Assembly: GCA_036873135.1 (NCBI GenBank)
Contig: JAPTYO010000010.1
Span: forward strand, 6,982,634-7,046,633
Length of the DNA: 64,000 bases
Direction: 5' to 3'
DNA from: Clarkia xantiana subsp. parviflora
Taxonomy: Eukaryota; Streptophyta; Magnoliopsida; Myrtales; Onagraceae
Part shown: positions 1 through 12,380 of the stretch, one piece after another
Position numbering within the stretch: the stretch's first letter is position 1
How the letters are laid out: every line of letters starts with the position of its first letter
Notes under the pieces: model-generated
Seen by the model: only the letters and a program-made list of their open reading frames with translations
The model's database searches: none
Told to the model about the DNA's origin: nothing
Made by a program: the position numbers and the translations under genes

Positions 1-611
1 CAAGTGAGCTTAGCAGCCACTGAGAAGAAGGCCACATAGTCGTGGTTATGGCATCTCAGGTATGGTCACCTGAACTTCTCAGGACTCAACACACTAAGCA
101 GATTGGAGATGGTGAAGGGGATGCCTCAAATAGGAATTCAACATGAAGTGTGTGAGGACTGCATGGTTGGAAAACAAGAAAGGGACTCATTTCCTCAAGG
201 ACAAGCCTGGAGAGTTAAGGATCAACTGCAGTTGATTCATAGTGATATATGTGGGTCAATAAGTCCAACTTCGAATGGTGGAAGAAGGTATTTTATTACC
301 TTTATTGATGATTTGACTAGAAAGATTTGGGTTACTGTGATAGGTGAGAAGTCAGAAGCTTTCTCAAAGTTTAAGCTATTCAAGGCTTCAGTTGAGAATG
401 AGACAGGGAAGAAGATCAAGATGCTGAGAACTGACAATGGTGGGGAGTATACAAGCACTGAGTTCAAGAACTACTGCAAAGTTCATGGGATCAAAAGAGA
501 GTACACGGCTCCTTTCACTCCACAGCAAAATGAAGTTGCAGAAAGGAAAAACAAGACAATAGAGAACATGTTGAGGAGCATGTTGAATGCAAGAAATGTG
601 CCAAAGAGGTT
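1..611 (+). mobile_element. Ty1/copia pol fragment (GAG-pre-integrase and integrase core)
   Basis: One reading frame encodes the GAG-pre-integrase region (WHLRYGHL near base 50, then a CxxC pair at about 155-165) followed by the integrase catalytic core. The three acidic residues are visible: Asp in HSDICG, Asp in TDNGGEY and Glu in QNEVAERKN. Integrase inserts copia cDNA into the host genome. The frame carries a TAG at 37-39. It breaks off after the KRF codons near 611, where unrelated sequence starts that recurs at 1556. No reverse transcriptase or LTR is present in the window, so this is a dead fragment truncated by a later insertion and by the window edge. Confidence 0.9.
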
Positions 612-1118
612 TTTGGCCCAAAGAGGCGAATATCATAAATGACTTTCATGTTTTAATACGAGACTGTTTACCTTATTATTATTATATTACTATAATAACG
701 GGTTACCTTAATATTATTATATTACTATAATAACAAGTTACATGAAAATGTTAAATAATAGTTTACAAGATGAATAACCTCTTCGTTTTTAATACGTACT
801 TATACAATTATATATATATATATATATATATTCACTTTCTATGTTATAATTTCATCTGTCATTTTGAGTATACAATGATATCTACATAGTTTATTAATAT
901 TGTATAATCATCATAAATTATCAACCATTATAATTTTAGTAAAATAGTAAATAAATTAAAACATAGAAAGTGCAAACGTATATCTAATCAACTTTCAATA
1001 TTTGGAATATCTTTGACCTCCGAAGAAATGCGTTTGTCACCTTACCTGATGCTATTAACTATATTCCTAGATGACTTTGAAAGAATTTTAATATCGGTGA
1101 TGAACATGAGATTGGAGA
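612..1118 (+). repeat. Helitron body repeat, copy 1
   Basis: This segment is nearly identical to 1556-2077. Both begin with TTTTGGCCCAAA and share the TTATTATTATATTACTATAATAAC motifs and an internal TA microsatellite. It adjoins the truncated copia integrase directly and lacks its own 5' terminus. Confidence 0.8.
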
Positions 1119-1555
1119 CTTTTATCTATATATATAATAAAGTGAAAGGTGAGAGAGTGTTTTCATGTGAATTTGTCATGTCAGCGTTTTACGCTACCTA
1201 TACAGTGACACATCTATATATATAATAAAGTGAAAGGTGAGAGAGTGTTTTCATGGGAATTTGTCATGTCAGCGTTTTACACTACATATACAATGCCACA
1301 TGGCTTATTCTATTTGGGCCACCCAACACTAAAATCTTAAGCCCAATGTTGTCCATACACTAAAATCTTAAGCCCAAAACTAATCTTCTATATATATAAT
1401 AAAGTGAAATGTGAGAGAGTGTTTTCATGTGAATTTGTCGTGTCAGCGTTTTACACTACCTATACAGTGCCACATGACTTATTCTATTTGGGCCACCCAA
1501 CACTAAAATCTTAAGCCCAATGTTGTCTATACACTAATCTTAACCCCAAAACTAA

Positions 1556-2077
1556 CTTTTGGCCCAAAAAGGCAGAGATCATAAATGACTTTCATGTTTT
1601 AATACGAGACTGTTTACCTTATTATTATTATATTACTATAATAACCGGTTACCTTAATATTATTATATTACTATAATAACGAGTTAGATGAAAATGTTAA
1701 ATAATAGTTTACGAGATGAATAGCCTCTTCGTTTTTAATACGTACTTATACAATTATTCATATATATATATATATATATTCACTTTCTATGTTATAATTT
1801 CATCTGTCATTTTGAGTATACAATGATATCTACATATTTTATTAATATTGTATAATCGTCATAAATTATCAACCATTATTATTTTAGTAAATTGTAAATA
1901 AATTAAAATATAGAAAGTGCAAACGTATATCTAATCAACTGTCAATATTTGGAATATCTTTGACCTCCGAAGAAATGCGTTTGTCACCTTACCTGATGCT
2001 ATTAGCTATATTCCTAGATGACTGTTGAAAGAATTTTAATATCGGTGATGAAGTTCATGAGATTGGAGACTTTTATT
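1556..2077 (+). repeat. Helitron body repeat, copy 2
   Basis: Second copy of the 612-1118 segment, here downstream of the third 5'-like terminus at 1387. Together they probably form one complete short element ending at the 3' hairpin near 2233. Confidence 0.75.
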
Positions 2078-2786
2078 AATAGATATAATAGATACTTTGA
2101 AATTGAAACACTCAAGAATATTAGAGGAGCATCTGTTTTATCTAAAATCAATTAAGTTGATAAATAATTTTAATTTCTTCCATTATTTGCGGTTTAACAA
2201 GTCGTCATGCGCATAGCGCGGCGTCGGCACTAATGTGTGACTCTTTTCTTACGACTTTCCAGTTAATCGGCTGGTTTCAGGTATTTCAGAATTTTATTTT
2301 CGGGCTTTGGGTTCAGATTGATTACTGGTTAGTGTTTACATTTAGCGCGTAGCGGGAAAGTTAATGATTTACTTTTTAGTAATTACAAAATATTTCCTAT
2401 TACAGTAATTATATTAAGTTAAAGAACATATATTTTGTTAAATAACAACATATATTTAATGCTCATAGTAATTTACTTTTTATATTACTCGAGTTTTTGT
2501 TAAATTTTTCAACTATATATATAATTTCTTTGTTCACTCAAAAATTAATACTACAAGCTACTATATTACAAATGAGTACATACAATTTTAACCAATCTTC
2601 AACTCACTATACACAATATATAACCCTCATATTTTTCATTTCATACAAATATATGAACTCAACCAATATACCATTTAACATAACAATAACAACTCAAATT
2701 CATCAAATTAATTCACATTTTTTTTAAACTAAATTATTCTTGAAATACACATTAAATATACAAATGTTAATATTCACAATTTAACG

Positions 2787-2818
2787 TGCTCCGCGCATAG
2801 CGCGGGGTAAGCAACTAG
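2787..2818 (+). other. Helitron 3' terminus (hairpin plus CTAG)
   Basis: A perfect 6-bp stem (CCGCGC/GCGCGG with loop ATA) is followed about a dozen bases later by CTAG and then T, the expected Helitron 3' end inserted between A and T. Confidence 0.75.
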
Positions 2819-3883
2819 TATATATATATAAAAGAGCCATGCATAGAGCCACCGTAGGTTTAAAGAAGTAACAGTGTAACACGTTGTGGTTGTCCTATAA
2901 AAAATACGTAGTGGTTTGATTTGTACGGAACAGAAATATTAGACTAAAAGTCTAAAATTGATAACTAATAGGAATTTTGATATGAGGCATGGTAATTCTT
3001 GAGGACCATAGCTTGATTTTTAAAGACTTCATGGTGAAGCACCTTCACCGGATACGCGGCGCTGGATCGATGATGTGGAGTAATTCCAGGCTCGGCTTGG
3101 TCGATTGACACCGCTACATCCAACCCATAGGCCTAGCCCACATCTGTATATATAAGATATGGGCCCATAACCATGATTAGGCCGAGCCCATTTCACAGAA
3201 CCGGATAAATAAAGACAACAAAACACAAAACGGCGCGTTCGTGTTTGCCACGTCAGCACGTGAAGAAAAAACTACCTAAAACGATTGTGATTCCACATTA
3301 ATCAATCAATCCCATCATCTTTGTAACTTCTCTTCTCTCTCCGCGCAATGGAATATTTGCACAACTACGCGATCCACGTTCTTCCATTGCTGCCAAACCC
3401 ATTCATCCTCCGCATTGTCTCTTCATTTCTCCTCTGCGTTTAATCGCCATTGCAGCAGCGCCAGCTGGTGATTTCTCTGAACGTTTTCCTTTATTGCATT
3501 CTCCTCATCTGCATTTTCTACCCAGTTTTAGGTCGAAATTTCTGTTTCGTGAATGTGTAATCCCACGGATTGATCAATGAATGATATGCTTAAACTCCTG
3601 AATTTTTTTATGTTAATCTTTCCGAGATTCTGCTGCAGACGGCAATGTTCGATCTTTTTGGCAACTTTGTTATGTGTTGGTTGATGCGAACATGCAAATG
3701 GAAAATTAGAAATTGACCATATCCATCATCTAGTTCGATTTTAGCATATATCGTAGTCTAGGTTGTTGATTTTGACATCATTGTCTTTGTTGTAGGTGGT
3801 CTCTAGGTTGTTGGAGGGAAAACGAAAGAAAATGAAAGATGAAATTTGCATGTAATTGTTGGGATCTTGACTGTGTCAAAGAA
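2819..3883 (+). promoter_or_regulatory. Upstream region and 5' leader of the PP2C gene
   Basis: No coding region is supported here. A CCACGTCA motif (3248-3255) and a palindromic G-box CACGTG (3257-3262) lie about 620 bases before the chosen start. They are followed by a pyrimidine-rich stretch (3325-3350) typical of plant transcription starts. A 5'UTR intron ending near TTGTAG at 3795 is possible. A seven-codon upstream ORF (3832-3855) overlaps an alternative in-frame ATG at 3839. Confidence 0.5.
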
Positions 3884-6657
3884 ATGTCTTCGAAAAATGA
3901 CGGTCAACCAATTCAGCTGCAAGTGCTGCTTGAGCGAGAATTGGCTAGTGAGAAGATCGTTAGACCAGAGATCACATATGGAGAAGCCAGCCAGAGCAAG
4001 AAAGGCGAGGATTTCACGATGGTTAAGACCGGATGTGAAAGGATCGTAGGAGAAGCAGTCACTAGATTTTCAGTCTTTGCTGTATGAACTTCTTCATCAT
4101 TTTCATGGAGCCATTTCTTGTGGTTTTCATCTCAAAGTCTTAAATTTCCATTTTATTTCTGATGCTGCTCATTTTTTAGCTATTCGACGGGCACAATGGA
4201 ACTGGGGCAGCTATATACTCTAAGGAGAAATTGCTTGATAATGTCTTAGCGTGCATTCCTCCTGATCTTGACAAAGATGAATGGGTTGGTGCACTTCCAA
4301 GGGCACTTGTTGCAGGCTTTGTGAAAACTGATAAGGATTTTCAACAGCAAGGTAATCATTTTACTGTATTGGAACATTTAACACATGAATCTGTTATATC
4401 TATTCCGAGTGTTATGCTACCCATAAATATAATTGTTTCGAACCCATTGATTAGTAATATTTTGAAATGACTGATAGAAATGAGGTTTATGTATATATAT
4501 TCCTTTTTGCTATAAAATCCAACTGGAAACAAGAATATGCATAAAATTTTGTGGATAGCTTGATTCCTGTTGGGTTTTGGTTCAGCTGGAGGTGCCTTAT
4601 GATATAGAATTGTTGATATTCTGAAATGACTGATAGAAATGAGGTTTATATATATACATTCCTTTTTGCTATAAAATCCATCTGGAAACAAGAATATGCA
4701 TGAACTTTTGTGGATAACTTTATTCATATTGGGTTTTTGTTCAGCAGGAGGTGCCTTATGATACACTTCACATGCAATGATAATTTATATGTCTAATAGT
4801 ATTGCATCAAATTTTATTTTTTTACAGCTAAAACTTCTGGAACTACTGTTACATTTGTCATAGTAGAAGGGTGGATTGTAACTGTTGCCTCTGTTGGTGA
4901 TTCACGGTGCGTGCTTGAATCTGCTGAAGGGGACATATATTATCTCTCAGCTGACCATCGGTTTGAGACCAATGGAGAAGAGTATGTTACTGATAAATTG
5001 TGATCATTCGTTTCATTAATTGTTGTTTCTTCTCCATCCTCGGGTGAAAGTTGCCTCTTGTTAACTCCTTAGAGGTTGATGCTGAATTAGGAGGGACCGT
5101 GTGACAGCAAGTGGAGGTGAGGTGGGTCGGCTTAACACCGGTGGCGGTACAGAGGTATCACTTTTCTCTCTATCAGATTTTAAAGATCTTAAGTAGATTC
5201 AATGCTTGAACTGGAGAATTTTCTGATAATGCTATGATCATAGTTAATATACATACATACACACTAGCTAGTGCTAGATTGGGCCATGTTGATTCTGGTG
5301 AACTTTGGAGTGATTTTTTTTTTCCTGTTTGGCCATTATCACTGTAATTACAAGTTGGAAGTAACTGCATTAAGGTTGATTTTGTTGCTTAGTAGTAGCT
5401 TCTTCTCAGGATAGTTTCCGTCTCTTATATAATTAGTTGCAGATGTTTCAAAAGATGCTTATGGGTTAAGTTGGAATTTTGATCATATGCTATGTCTTAC
5501 TAGATTGGCCCATTGAGATGTTGGCCCGGTGGTTTATGTCTGTCACGATCTATTGGAGACAGGGATGTCGGGGAATTCATTGTCCCGGTTCCTCATGTCA
5601 AGCAAGTGAAGGTTCGTGAAACATCCGTGAGGATTTTCAATTATAAAAAGGAGACATTTATTATTGGCATAACAATGAAAATTGACAAATTCTTCTAGTT
5701 TTTGAAAAATCATATCACTCTCTGCAGCTTTCTACCACTGGGGGTCGGCTCATTATTTCAAGTGATGGAGTTTGGGACCAATTAAGTGCAGAGAAGGCCT
5801 TTGAGTGTTCTAGAGGGATGCAACCAGATGCTGCTGCTGCTCAGATTGTAAAGGTATGATTTTTACACAATTTCTGAAACAGTTTTAAACTAAGTTTTTA
5901 CACAAGATCCCTAATTTTCAGTCTTTTACTGCTTTGTTCCGTCTTTTCAGGAATCCATAGAACCAAAAGGAATCAGAGACGATACGACATGCATTGTGGT
6001 TGATATATTACCTCAGTATAAGCCCTCAGCTCCTCTACCACCACCTAAGAGACCTGGAAAAGGAGTCTTCAAAGCCATGTTCCGCAGAAAAACACCTTCA
6101 GCCTCACAGAGTGATTCCGTATTTGCTGAACCGGATATTGTGGAGGAACTATACGAGGAAGGATCAGCCATGCTTTCAGAGCGGTCTGCTGTCATAAAAA
6201 CTTCTCCTTTAACTGTCAAAGATTATGTAGTTGGTTATTTAACAGGTTCTTGTTCTAATGCAGGTTAGAAACAAAGTACCCACTTTGCAACTTGTTTAGG
6301 TTGTTCAGCTGCGCTGTCTGTCAAGCAGAAATGAAACCCGGAGAGGGCACGTCAATACATATCGGATCATCTAATGCAAGGCCTTGGGATGGTCCTTTCC
6401 TTTGCACGAATTGTCAAGAGAAGAAAGAACGAATGGAGGGGAAAAGAGGTACATTTTCTTTTCTCCAATGCCTATTATGTTGGAAAATTCTACAAAGTTT
6501 GAAACTTTCAGTGAAACTTAACAAGAAACTGAAAGAAAAAGGTTACCTTTTCCCCACATTATGTATGTATGATGAGATTTGCCTGAATCCTGATGCTTTT
6601 CTGTTTTCCTTTTATTTTACAGATAGGCCAATTAGATATGATAGCGATAGTGATTAG
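3884..6657 (+). CDS. Protein phosphatase 2C, Arabidopsis PP2C12-like (nine exons)
   Basis: This is a Mg/Mn-dependent Ser/Thr phosphatase of the PPM family. My exons are 3884-4081, 4180-4351, 4828-4981, 5091-5154, 5504-5611, 5728-5853, 5951-6183, 6264-6448 and 6623-6657. They total 1275 nt (424 residues), with GT-AG borders and an unbroken frame. Metal-site motifs are present in order: GED near residue 42, FDGHNG at 68-73, SSDGVWD at 243-249 and IRDDTTC at 282-288. A Cys-rich tail (CAVC near 368, then CTNC) and an acidic end (DSDSD) follow. From memory this tail is shared with Arabidopsis At1g47380, a protein of similar length. An in-frame ATG at 3839 would add 15 residues; I preferred 3884 because family similarity starts there. 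The substrate is unknown. Confidence 0.92.
4461..4763. repeat. Tandem duplication inside PP2C intron 2
   Basis: A segment of about 145 bp (4461-4605) recurs at 4620-4763 with a few differences; the period is about 159 bp. Both copies carry TGACTGATAGAAATGAGG and end with GGAGGTGCCTTATGATA. Each contains a TTCAG that could act as a decoy 3' splice site, but the frame-preserving acceptor is at 4827. Confidence 0.85.
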
Positions 6658-7394
6658 CCACATTTGCTGGAGGGGGCATTGGAAATGGAGATTAGGGGCT
6701 CATTTGTTTATGCAACTTCTTGAAACTGTTTTCAAATCCAATCACTGTTTTCATATTTGATATATTTTTTTTCCTTAAAAAAAAAAACCAGATACACTTA
6801 TCAACTTTTTCTTCAATTTTCTCCAAACACCTTGTATTTTATGGATGGGGAAAAAGGGAAACTTCAAAATAATTTCAAAGACCCGAAATTCTTCGATATC
6901 TCATCAACCGTGGCACCAAAATGTGGAGATCTGTTGAGTTTCAGAAGAAAAGATCATGGAGATTCAAATGATGAAAGGAATGTTTCAATGTCTGTATATA
7001 TATAGATATATATGTGTCACCAACCTAACTACTGGAGTACCAGAGAGCAGAAAGAGACTGCATATTGCATTACTGTCCAGATTATTGGCAACATGCCTAA
7101 ATTTGGGTTATTCAAGGATGACCTATATATATATATATACTGTGGGTAAATATGTATAAAATTTAAACTTTGTAACAAGCTAATAGATATGATGTATGAG
7201 TCATTCAAATTAAGACTGCCTTCTGTGTATTATATATATTATATATAATATTCATTGCCTTCATTTGGTCATAGTGCATTATGTGACCATTAATTCACTA
7301 GCAATTGCTTTATGTTATATATGTCATATATTCATGGGTGAAAAATCATGGCGCCACTTATAATTGGGCAATTGTTTAGGAATTTCATTTTTTA
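6658..7394. other. PP2C 3' flank, no gene seen
   Basis: AT-rich sequence with short TA microsatellites near 6995, 7120 and 7225. It probably contains the PP2C 3'UTR and polyadenylation region. No supported coding region. Confidence 0.5.
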
Positions 7395-7397
7395 TTT

Positions 7398-7935
7398 TTA
7401 ATTGGGAAAAGTATGTAAAACATGCAATATGTTTGAAAAAAATGGTTTTATGAACCAATATGTTTTAAAATGTACAACATGTTTGAAAAAGATTGTTTTA
7501 TGGACCAAAATGTTTTAAAATGTACAAGAAACTTACAAAAGATGGTAAAATGACGTATTGTCCACTTGTTGTCACTAGTCTCATTAAGTGGATACGTGCA
7601 GATCACGTTTTTTTAAAAAATAATAATAATAATTATTATTATTTAAATCCACCCATTAATAATCATTGATATGTATAAATTAATTTCTTGTTTTAATTAT
7701 TATTTTTTTTCTAAAAATGTGTTCCGCACATGTCCACTTAATGAGACTATTGATAACAAGTTGACGGTATGTCATTTTAACATCTTTTGTAAGCATGTTG
7801 TACATTTTAATACATATTGGTCCATGAAACCATCTTTTGCAAACATGTTGTACATTTTAAAACGTATTGGTCCATAAAACCATTTTTTTTCAAACATGTT
7901 GCATGTTTTACATACTTTCCCCTTTTTAATTTTTT
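7398..7935. repeat. Foldback (inverted-repeat) element
   Basis: The arms are about 210 bp each (7398-7607 and roughly 7720-7935) and are imperfect reverse complements. The left arm contains GTATGTAAAACATGCAA and the right arm TTGCATGTTTTACATAC. The centre is an AT-rich palindrome with ATAATAATAATTATTATTAT. Probably a MITE, but I could not fix its ends or a target duplication. Confidence 0.65.
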
Positions 7936-8187
7936 TGGTAAAAGGGTCTTTTGGTGCCGTTTGATTAAAGTTGGTTTTGGTGCTCTATATTTTTTTTTTT
8001 TAGACTTTTGATGACATACATTGCATTTTGTAAACTTTTGATGTATATGTTAGTTGACAGATATTATTTTAATCGTTAAGTACCAATGTGCAAATTAAGT
8101 GACTTTTTCCTAAGTTTCATTTTTACACAATTTAGTTCCTATTGTTTTCTCTGATTACCGCTTAAGTCTGTCGGCCACCATCCAAGA

Positions 8188-8212
8188 CCCCCCCCCCCCC
8201 CCCCCCCCCCCC
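8188..8212. repeat. Homopolymer of 25 C
   Basis: An uninterrupted run of 25 cytosines, isolated in AT-rich DNA. The complementary strand is a G-tract. Its length in the assembly may be imprecise. Confidence 0.9.
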
Positions 8213-8487
8213 AGTTTTGGGTCCTCATGAGTTCTCTTGGCGGGGCTAAATCGAGTCTCATTTGAGATTGGACTTAAACCTAAAATTGAAAAATTATGAG
8301 AAACTAATTAGAAAACTTGAAAAAGTAATGTTATTTTCATAAATTCTAGAACTAATCCAGTACACATTTGATGAGAAAATGCTAAAAGGATTATGCAAAA
8401 TTGCTCACAAAATTGAAAAGAGGGATAATAGACATTCCAATTAGGAAATTGTTAATTGCCTCACAATAACATGAAATGTAACGACAT

Positions 8488-9270
8488 ATTTGGTTCGTGA
8501 AATTAGAATTGGAATAGACAATGAATATTTCTATGATAGTGTTTGAATAATTAATTGTATAAATAGGTATTCCTAATTTCTAATTTTGAAAGAATAGATA
8601 ATACTAGTCTAATCCCTGTGATTAACCATTCCAAGTTTTATGGAATTGAAAATAAAAATATAATTTTAAATTTACATTTTACTTAAAATTACAAACATTG
8701 CCCCCCCAGCCTGCCAACCCGCCACCGCATGCCCGCCGCCCGCCAACCGTCGACTCTGCCTGCCTGCCAGCCTCCGCCCCCGCCCCCGCCCGCCCACCCA
8801 CCATCGCCGCCTGCCCTCCACCTATCAACCACGAGCCCACCACCTGCACACCGTTGTCTGTCCGCCTGCCAACCGCCGTCATCTGCCCGACGCCACCGCT
8901 TGCCAACCATCGCCTACCCGTCGATGGCTGCCTGCCAACAGCCGTCGCCACCACAGCCGCTCGCCCGCTGCCGTCACCATAGTTGTCCGCCCATCGCCGC
9001 TTTCCCACCGCCGCCACCATAGTTGCTTGCCCGCCGTCGTCGCTCGTCCGCCGCCACCGCCTACAACTGCCGAGTGACTGCTGGCGCCGCCCGACTGCCG
9101 CTGCCGCTCGTCCGGCTTTTTCGTATTTAGTGTTGTTAATTTTGTTAATATAAATAGCAAAAGGGTAAATATGTTAATTTGTACGTATTTCATTTCTTTA
9201 CCTATAACATTCTATTAACCAAGCATTAGATTTGGAATTCTCATTTCATATTACTCATATCAACCAAACC
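8488..9270. mobile_element. Possible non-autonomous element with GC-rich core
   Basis: The core 8692-9115 is built of CCGCC and TGCC repeats and is far more GC-rich than its flanks. Reading frames through it are low-complexity on both strands and are not credible genes. The flanks are AT-rich and loosely inverted (TTTGGTT near 8490, AACCAAACCAAA near 9265), which hints at a MITE. The boundaries are guesses. Confidence 0.35.
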
Positions 9271-11232
9271 AAAATCATATTATTATTAATCATTCCTTAT
9301 TCTCTATTCTAAGAACTAAAAGTGCCGTAAATGTTGACAGCTTTCAAGGAATTGTTTTTCCATTCTCATTCGAAACATCTCGCACTTTAGCTTCCACAAC
9401 GTTAAAAAAATGTCTAAAGTATATACATGCATGCTTTGTTCTAATGGAAACTTTTTAGTTGACAATGCTCATTGGATGGGCTGTGGTGATTATCAATCGA
9501 TGAGTTGGACTTGCATTGACATTTAAATATAAATTTAGATAGATTATATATGATAAATGCTAATTATATCCTGATCATAGAAAGTTGCATGTAAAGTTTC
9601 TCAATTTGTGTTCATTGGAATTGCTTTTTGTAGACACTAGCGTTGTGTCTATCAAAAGCATTCCTACCAAAAGTTGAATCATGTATATATTTTGAGTTCA
9701 TAAAGTGCTAGAATTAAATGTTATACTCCACTTATTCATCCCTACATTATATATTGACCATCAAATATTAATGATTTTACTAGCTTAATTGCAACTTACT
9801 TCATTGCAAAATAAAAATCGTCAAATGTCCTTAATTAATTTCTATATCTCGAGTTCATTTTTAGAGATAAGAAAAATAAACAAAAAATAGTGTGACACTT
9901 AACATATATTTCATATTAATATTTCGGTTTACTTAGTCTAAACAGTAAGCTTACACAAAAAGTGGCTTCCACTGAATTATTGGTGCTCGTGCACTATCAA
10001 TCAAGGGGATTTTGTTTGCCATCAGTTTGGACCACAACTCCCATGTGATGATGAATCTATTATATCTCAAAAGGTTGTTCCTATGATTTTTGTTTGCTCT
10101 TGTTTTTTTATTTGTGTATGTATAATGAATGTATTTATATATACAGACATGATACATATATACTACTACTATATTATGTAATGGGCATGTAGTGTCTAGT
10201 GAGAAAAAAAGATGTGGATAGAGGCAGCTAGTGCCAAAAAGCAGCAATGCATAGAAGAGGGGAAAGCTCTTCTCCACTACAATATTTATTTATTTATTTT
10301 TTCTAGATCACTACAAATAATATTGCTTGTGTTGAAAATGAAACATTTGTTGCTTTTTCTCATGTTTCTCTTGATCTCTCTAAAGTGATTTACTAAACAT
10401 TTTATTATCTGATTCTGATTTTTTTTTTTCTGGACTAGTAGTGACATTAGTCTCATCTCGCTACGTAATATTCAGGCTCTTTTGTTCTTAATTTAGGGTG
10501 TTTTCAACCAAACTTAGTGAACAATCATCACATACACTGACTCGTCTATTAGGCCACCAAAAGTTTAGTATAGCTCAAGAGTCTGGTATGTTAAACACAA
10601 TTCTATTTGTCTCCTCTTATGCCTAATGTGTTATGTGGACCAAGCGAAACCTAATATATAAATTAGGTCGCCGTGATGTGACTCCTCAGAGGTTTCGAAT
10701 TTAAATATTCGAAGTTAAACCACATGAGAGTTAACGCTCATAAGCACTAGATCATCTGATAAAATTTTGTTTTAGGGTTGTGTTTTTTTCACTGAAAATA
10801 TTGTCTTACACAATTCAATAAATTTTAAACTAACTATATTATATAAATTTCTTCTAATACACACATTGTAAAAGTGGTATAGGGTGGTGAAGAAGGAACG
10901 ATCTTTTACCTTTCTTCCATGGAGAGAATATATATAATGTTGCATCCATGATTAATTGAGATGTTGACCTTTGACTAAGCAAAAACAAAAAGGTTTATTC
11001 TTGATCATCTTCTTCATGATCTCCATACATTCCTTACCCAAACCGCTTTAATTAGTTAGCTTCATGGACCGTCTTTCTCTATTTCTATGCACCACGTGTG
11101 TTTGGGTCCCGTTACTCGCCCAACTTCATTGTCTTTCCTTGATACATGTGAATACATAACTCTATTCTACATCTCTAATGACTTTACATAATTTTGTAAG
11201 TCATAAACACAATCAATTCTTTATTATTTGCA
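9271..11232. other. Intergenic, nothing supported
   Basis: AT-rich sequence with (TTTA)n near 10290 and stop-rich frames. I see no gene, RNA gene or clear element. Confidence 0.5.
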
Positions 11233-11235
11233 TAA

Positions 11236-11637
11236 GAGCATCCACAATAGTTTACATAAATCATATTCTTTAAAATTGACACGTAAATATTTATATACAC
11301 TGTAAATAATACATAATGTTAAGACACGTGCAAACAATATTTGTTTTTTAATAGTTTTACTTAACAATATTATTTACATATATTTTATTATTAATTTTTT
11401 TAGCAACTACCAATTAATATTAACTATAAAATGAATTAATTATTATTAAAAATTAGTTAGGTAATATAGTGCATTCCTTAAATTTAAGAAATAAATATGT
11501 TATGTAAAAATAAGTGGGTCTCATTTTTAAAAATGTTATATAAAATAATTGTAGCACGTTTTTATACACTTTACATAATAAAATATTTAAAAGTTAAAAC
11601 TACATTTTAGTAATTAATACTATGTAAAACGATGCTT
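11236..11637. mobile_element. PIF/Harbinger-type MITE
   Basis: The termini GAGCATCCACAATAG and GATGCTT are imperfect inverted repeats flanked by TAA on both sides (11233-11235 and 11638-11640). The 402-bp AT-rich interior resembles the copy at 12608-13025. A three-base TAA/TTA duplication is typical of Tourist-like elements. Confidence 0.7.
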
Positions 11638-12167
11638 TAAGATTGGTTAATTAAACAATATCTTGCTGGTTCAAATTTTGAGGTATTATAAATAGTTTGT
11701 TAGTCTGTTTTGTTTTACTATCTGGATGAATACACATCTATAGTTTATAATTTTGCATGTCATCACGTGCCACCGAATTTGCACCACAGATCAGATATAT
11801 ATATTATTGTTACGTTCAAGAGCAGGCTTGATTGATTGATGATCATCATATATATATAGGGACATCGAATGTGAAGTGTCATATCATATGCAGAATCCAC
11901 GGAGTGGAGGTCACATTAAACCCCTCTTAATTACACTTACAAGTCAAATTGCCAACATGAGATTTCTACGACTTTCAGAACACCATTATTATAAATTTCC
12001 GCTAACAACCAAAGTATTCACTAAAATAAAAGAAAATAAGCAATTTCTTAATAATTTTTTTTAAGGAAACAATACCCTAGAATTTTAATGTTTTTATGAA
12101 CATTTTAAGTTTTAAGAAAAAAAATCCGATGGCTAAAAGAAATCTCTCACAAATATTAAAGTTAATT

Positions 12168-12380
12168 TTATAAGTATTTTTCTCACAATTTTGAATATTT
12201 ATTATAGCTAGTCTTTTTGTTAAAATTCATTTCTTTAAAAGATTTTTAAAATGTTGTATTTGCAAAACATTTTATAAGGATTTTTCTCACAATATTTTGA
12301 ATATTTATTTTAGCTAGTCTTTTTGTTAAAATTCATTTCCGTAGAAGATTCTTGAAATATTGTATTTGCAAAACATTTTC
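12168..12380. repeat. Tandem direct repeat, two units of about 104 bp
   Basis: Units near 12168-12270 and 12271-12380 share TTTTTCTCACAAT, TAGCTAGTCTTTTTG and TTGTATTTGCAAAACATTT. Noncoding. The surrounding 11641-12167 and 12381-12604 show nothing else. Confidence 0.75.

Larger units (their letters stand above)
612..2818 (+). mobile_element. Nested or tandem Helitron cluster
   Basis: Three copies of a 5'-like terminus, TC followed by TATATATATAATAAAGTGAA, start near 1125, 1212 and 1387. Two GC-rich 3' hairpins are followed by CTRR ends. One is GCGCATAGCGC with CTAA ending at 2233; the other is CCGCGCATAGCGCGG with CTAG ending at 2818. TC starts, a subterminal hairpin and CTRR ends without target duplication are Helitron hallmarks. 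A body segment of about 510 bp (612-1118) is repeated at 1556-2077, so several related non-autonomous copies appear to have inserted into or beside each other. No Rep/helicase coding is seen. Confidence 0.7.

Noticed and set aside
4356..4766. 136-codon minus-strand frame with an internal repeat
   Set aside because: It lies in PP2C intron 2 and simply reads the tandem duplication; no protein features.
8679..9193. Several overlapping frames of about 100 codons on both strands
   Set aside because: All arise from the CCGCC-type repeat and give low-complexity Pro/Ala/Gly/Trp strings without conserved motifs.
9951..10277. 108-codon minus-strand frame
   Set aside because: Biased composition, no domain, no upstream signals; most likely chance.
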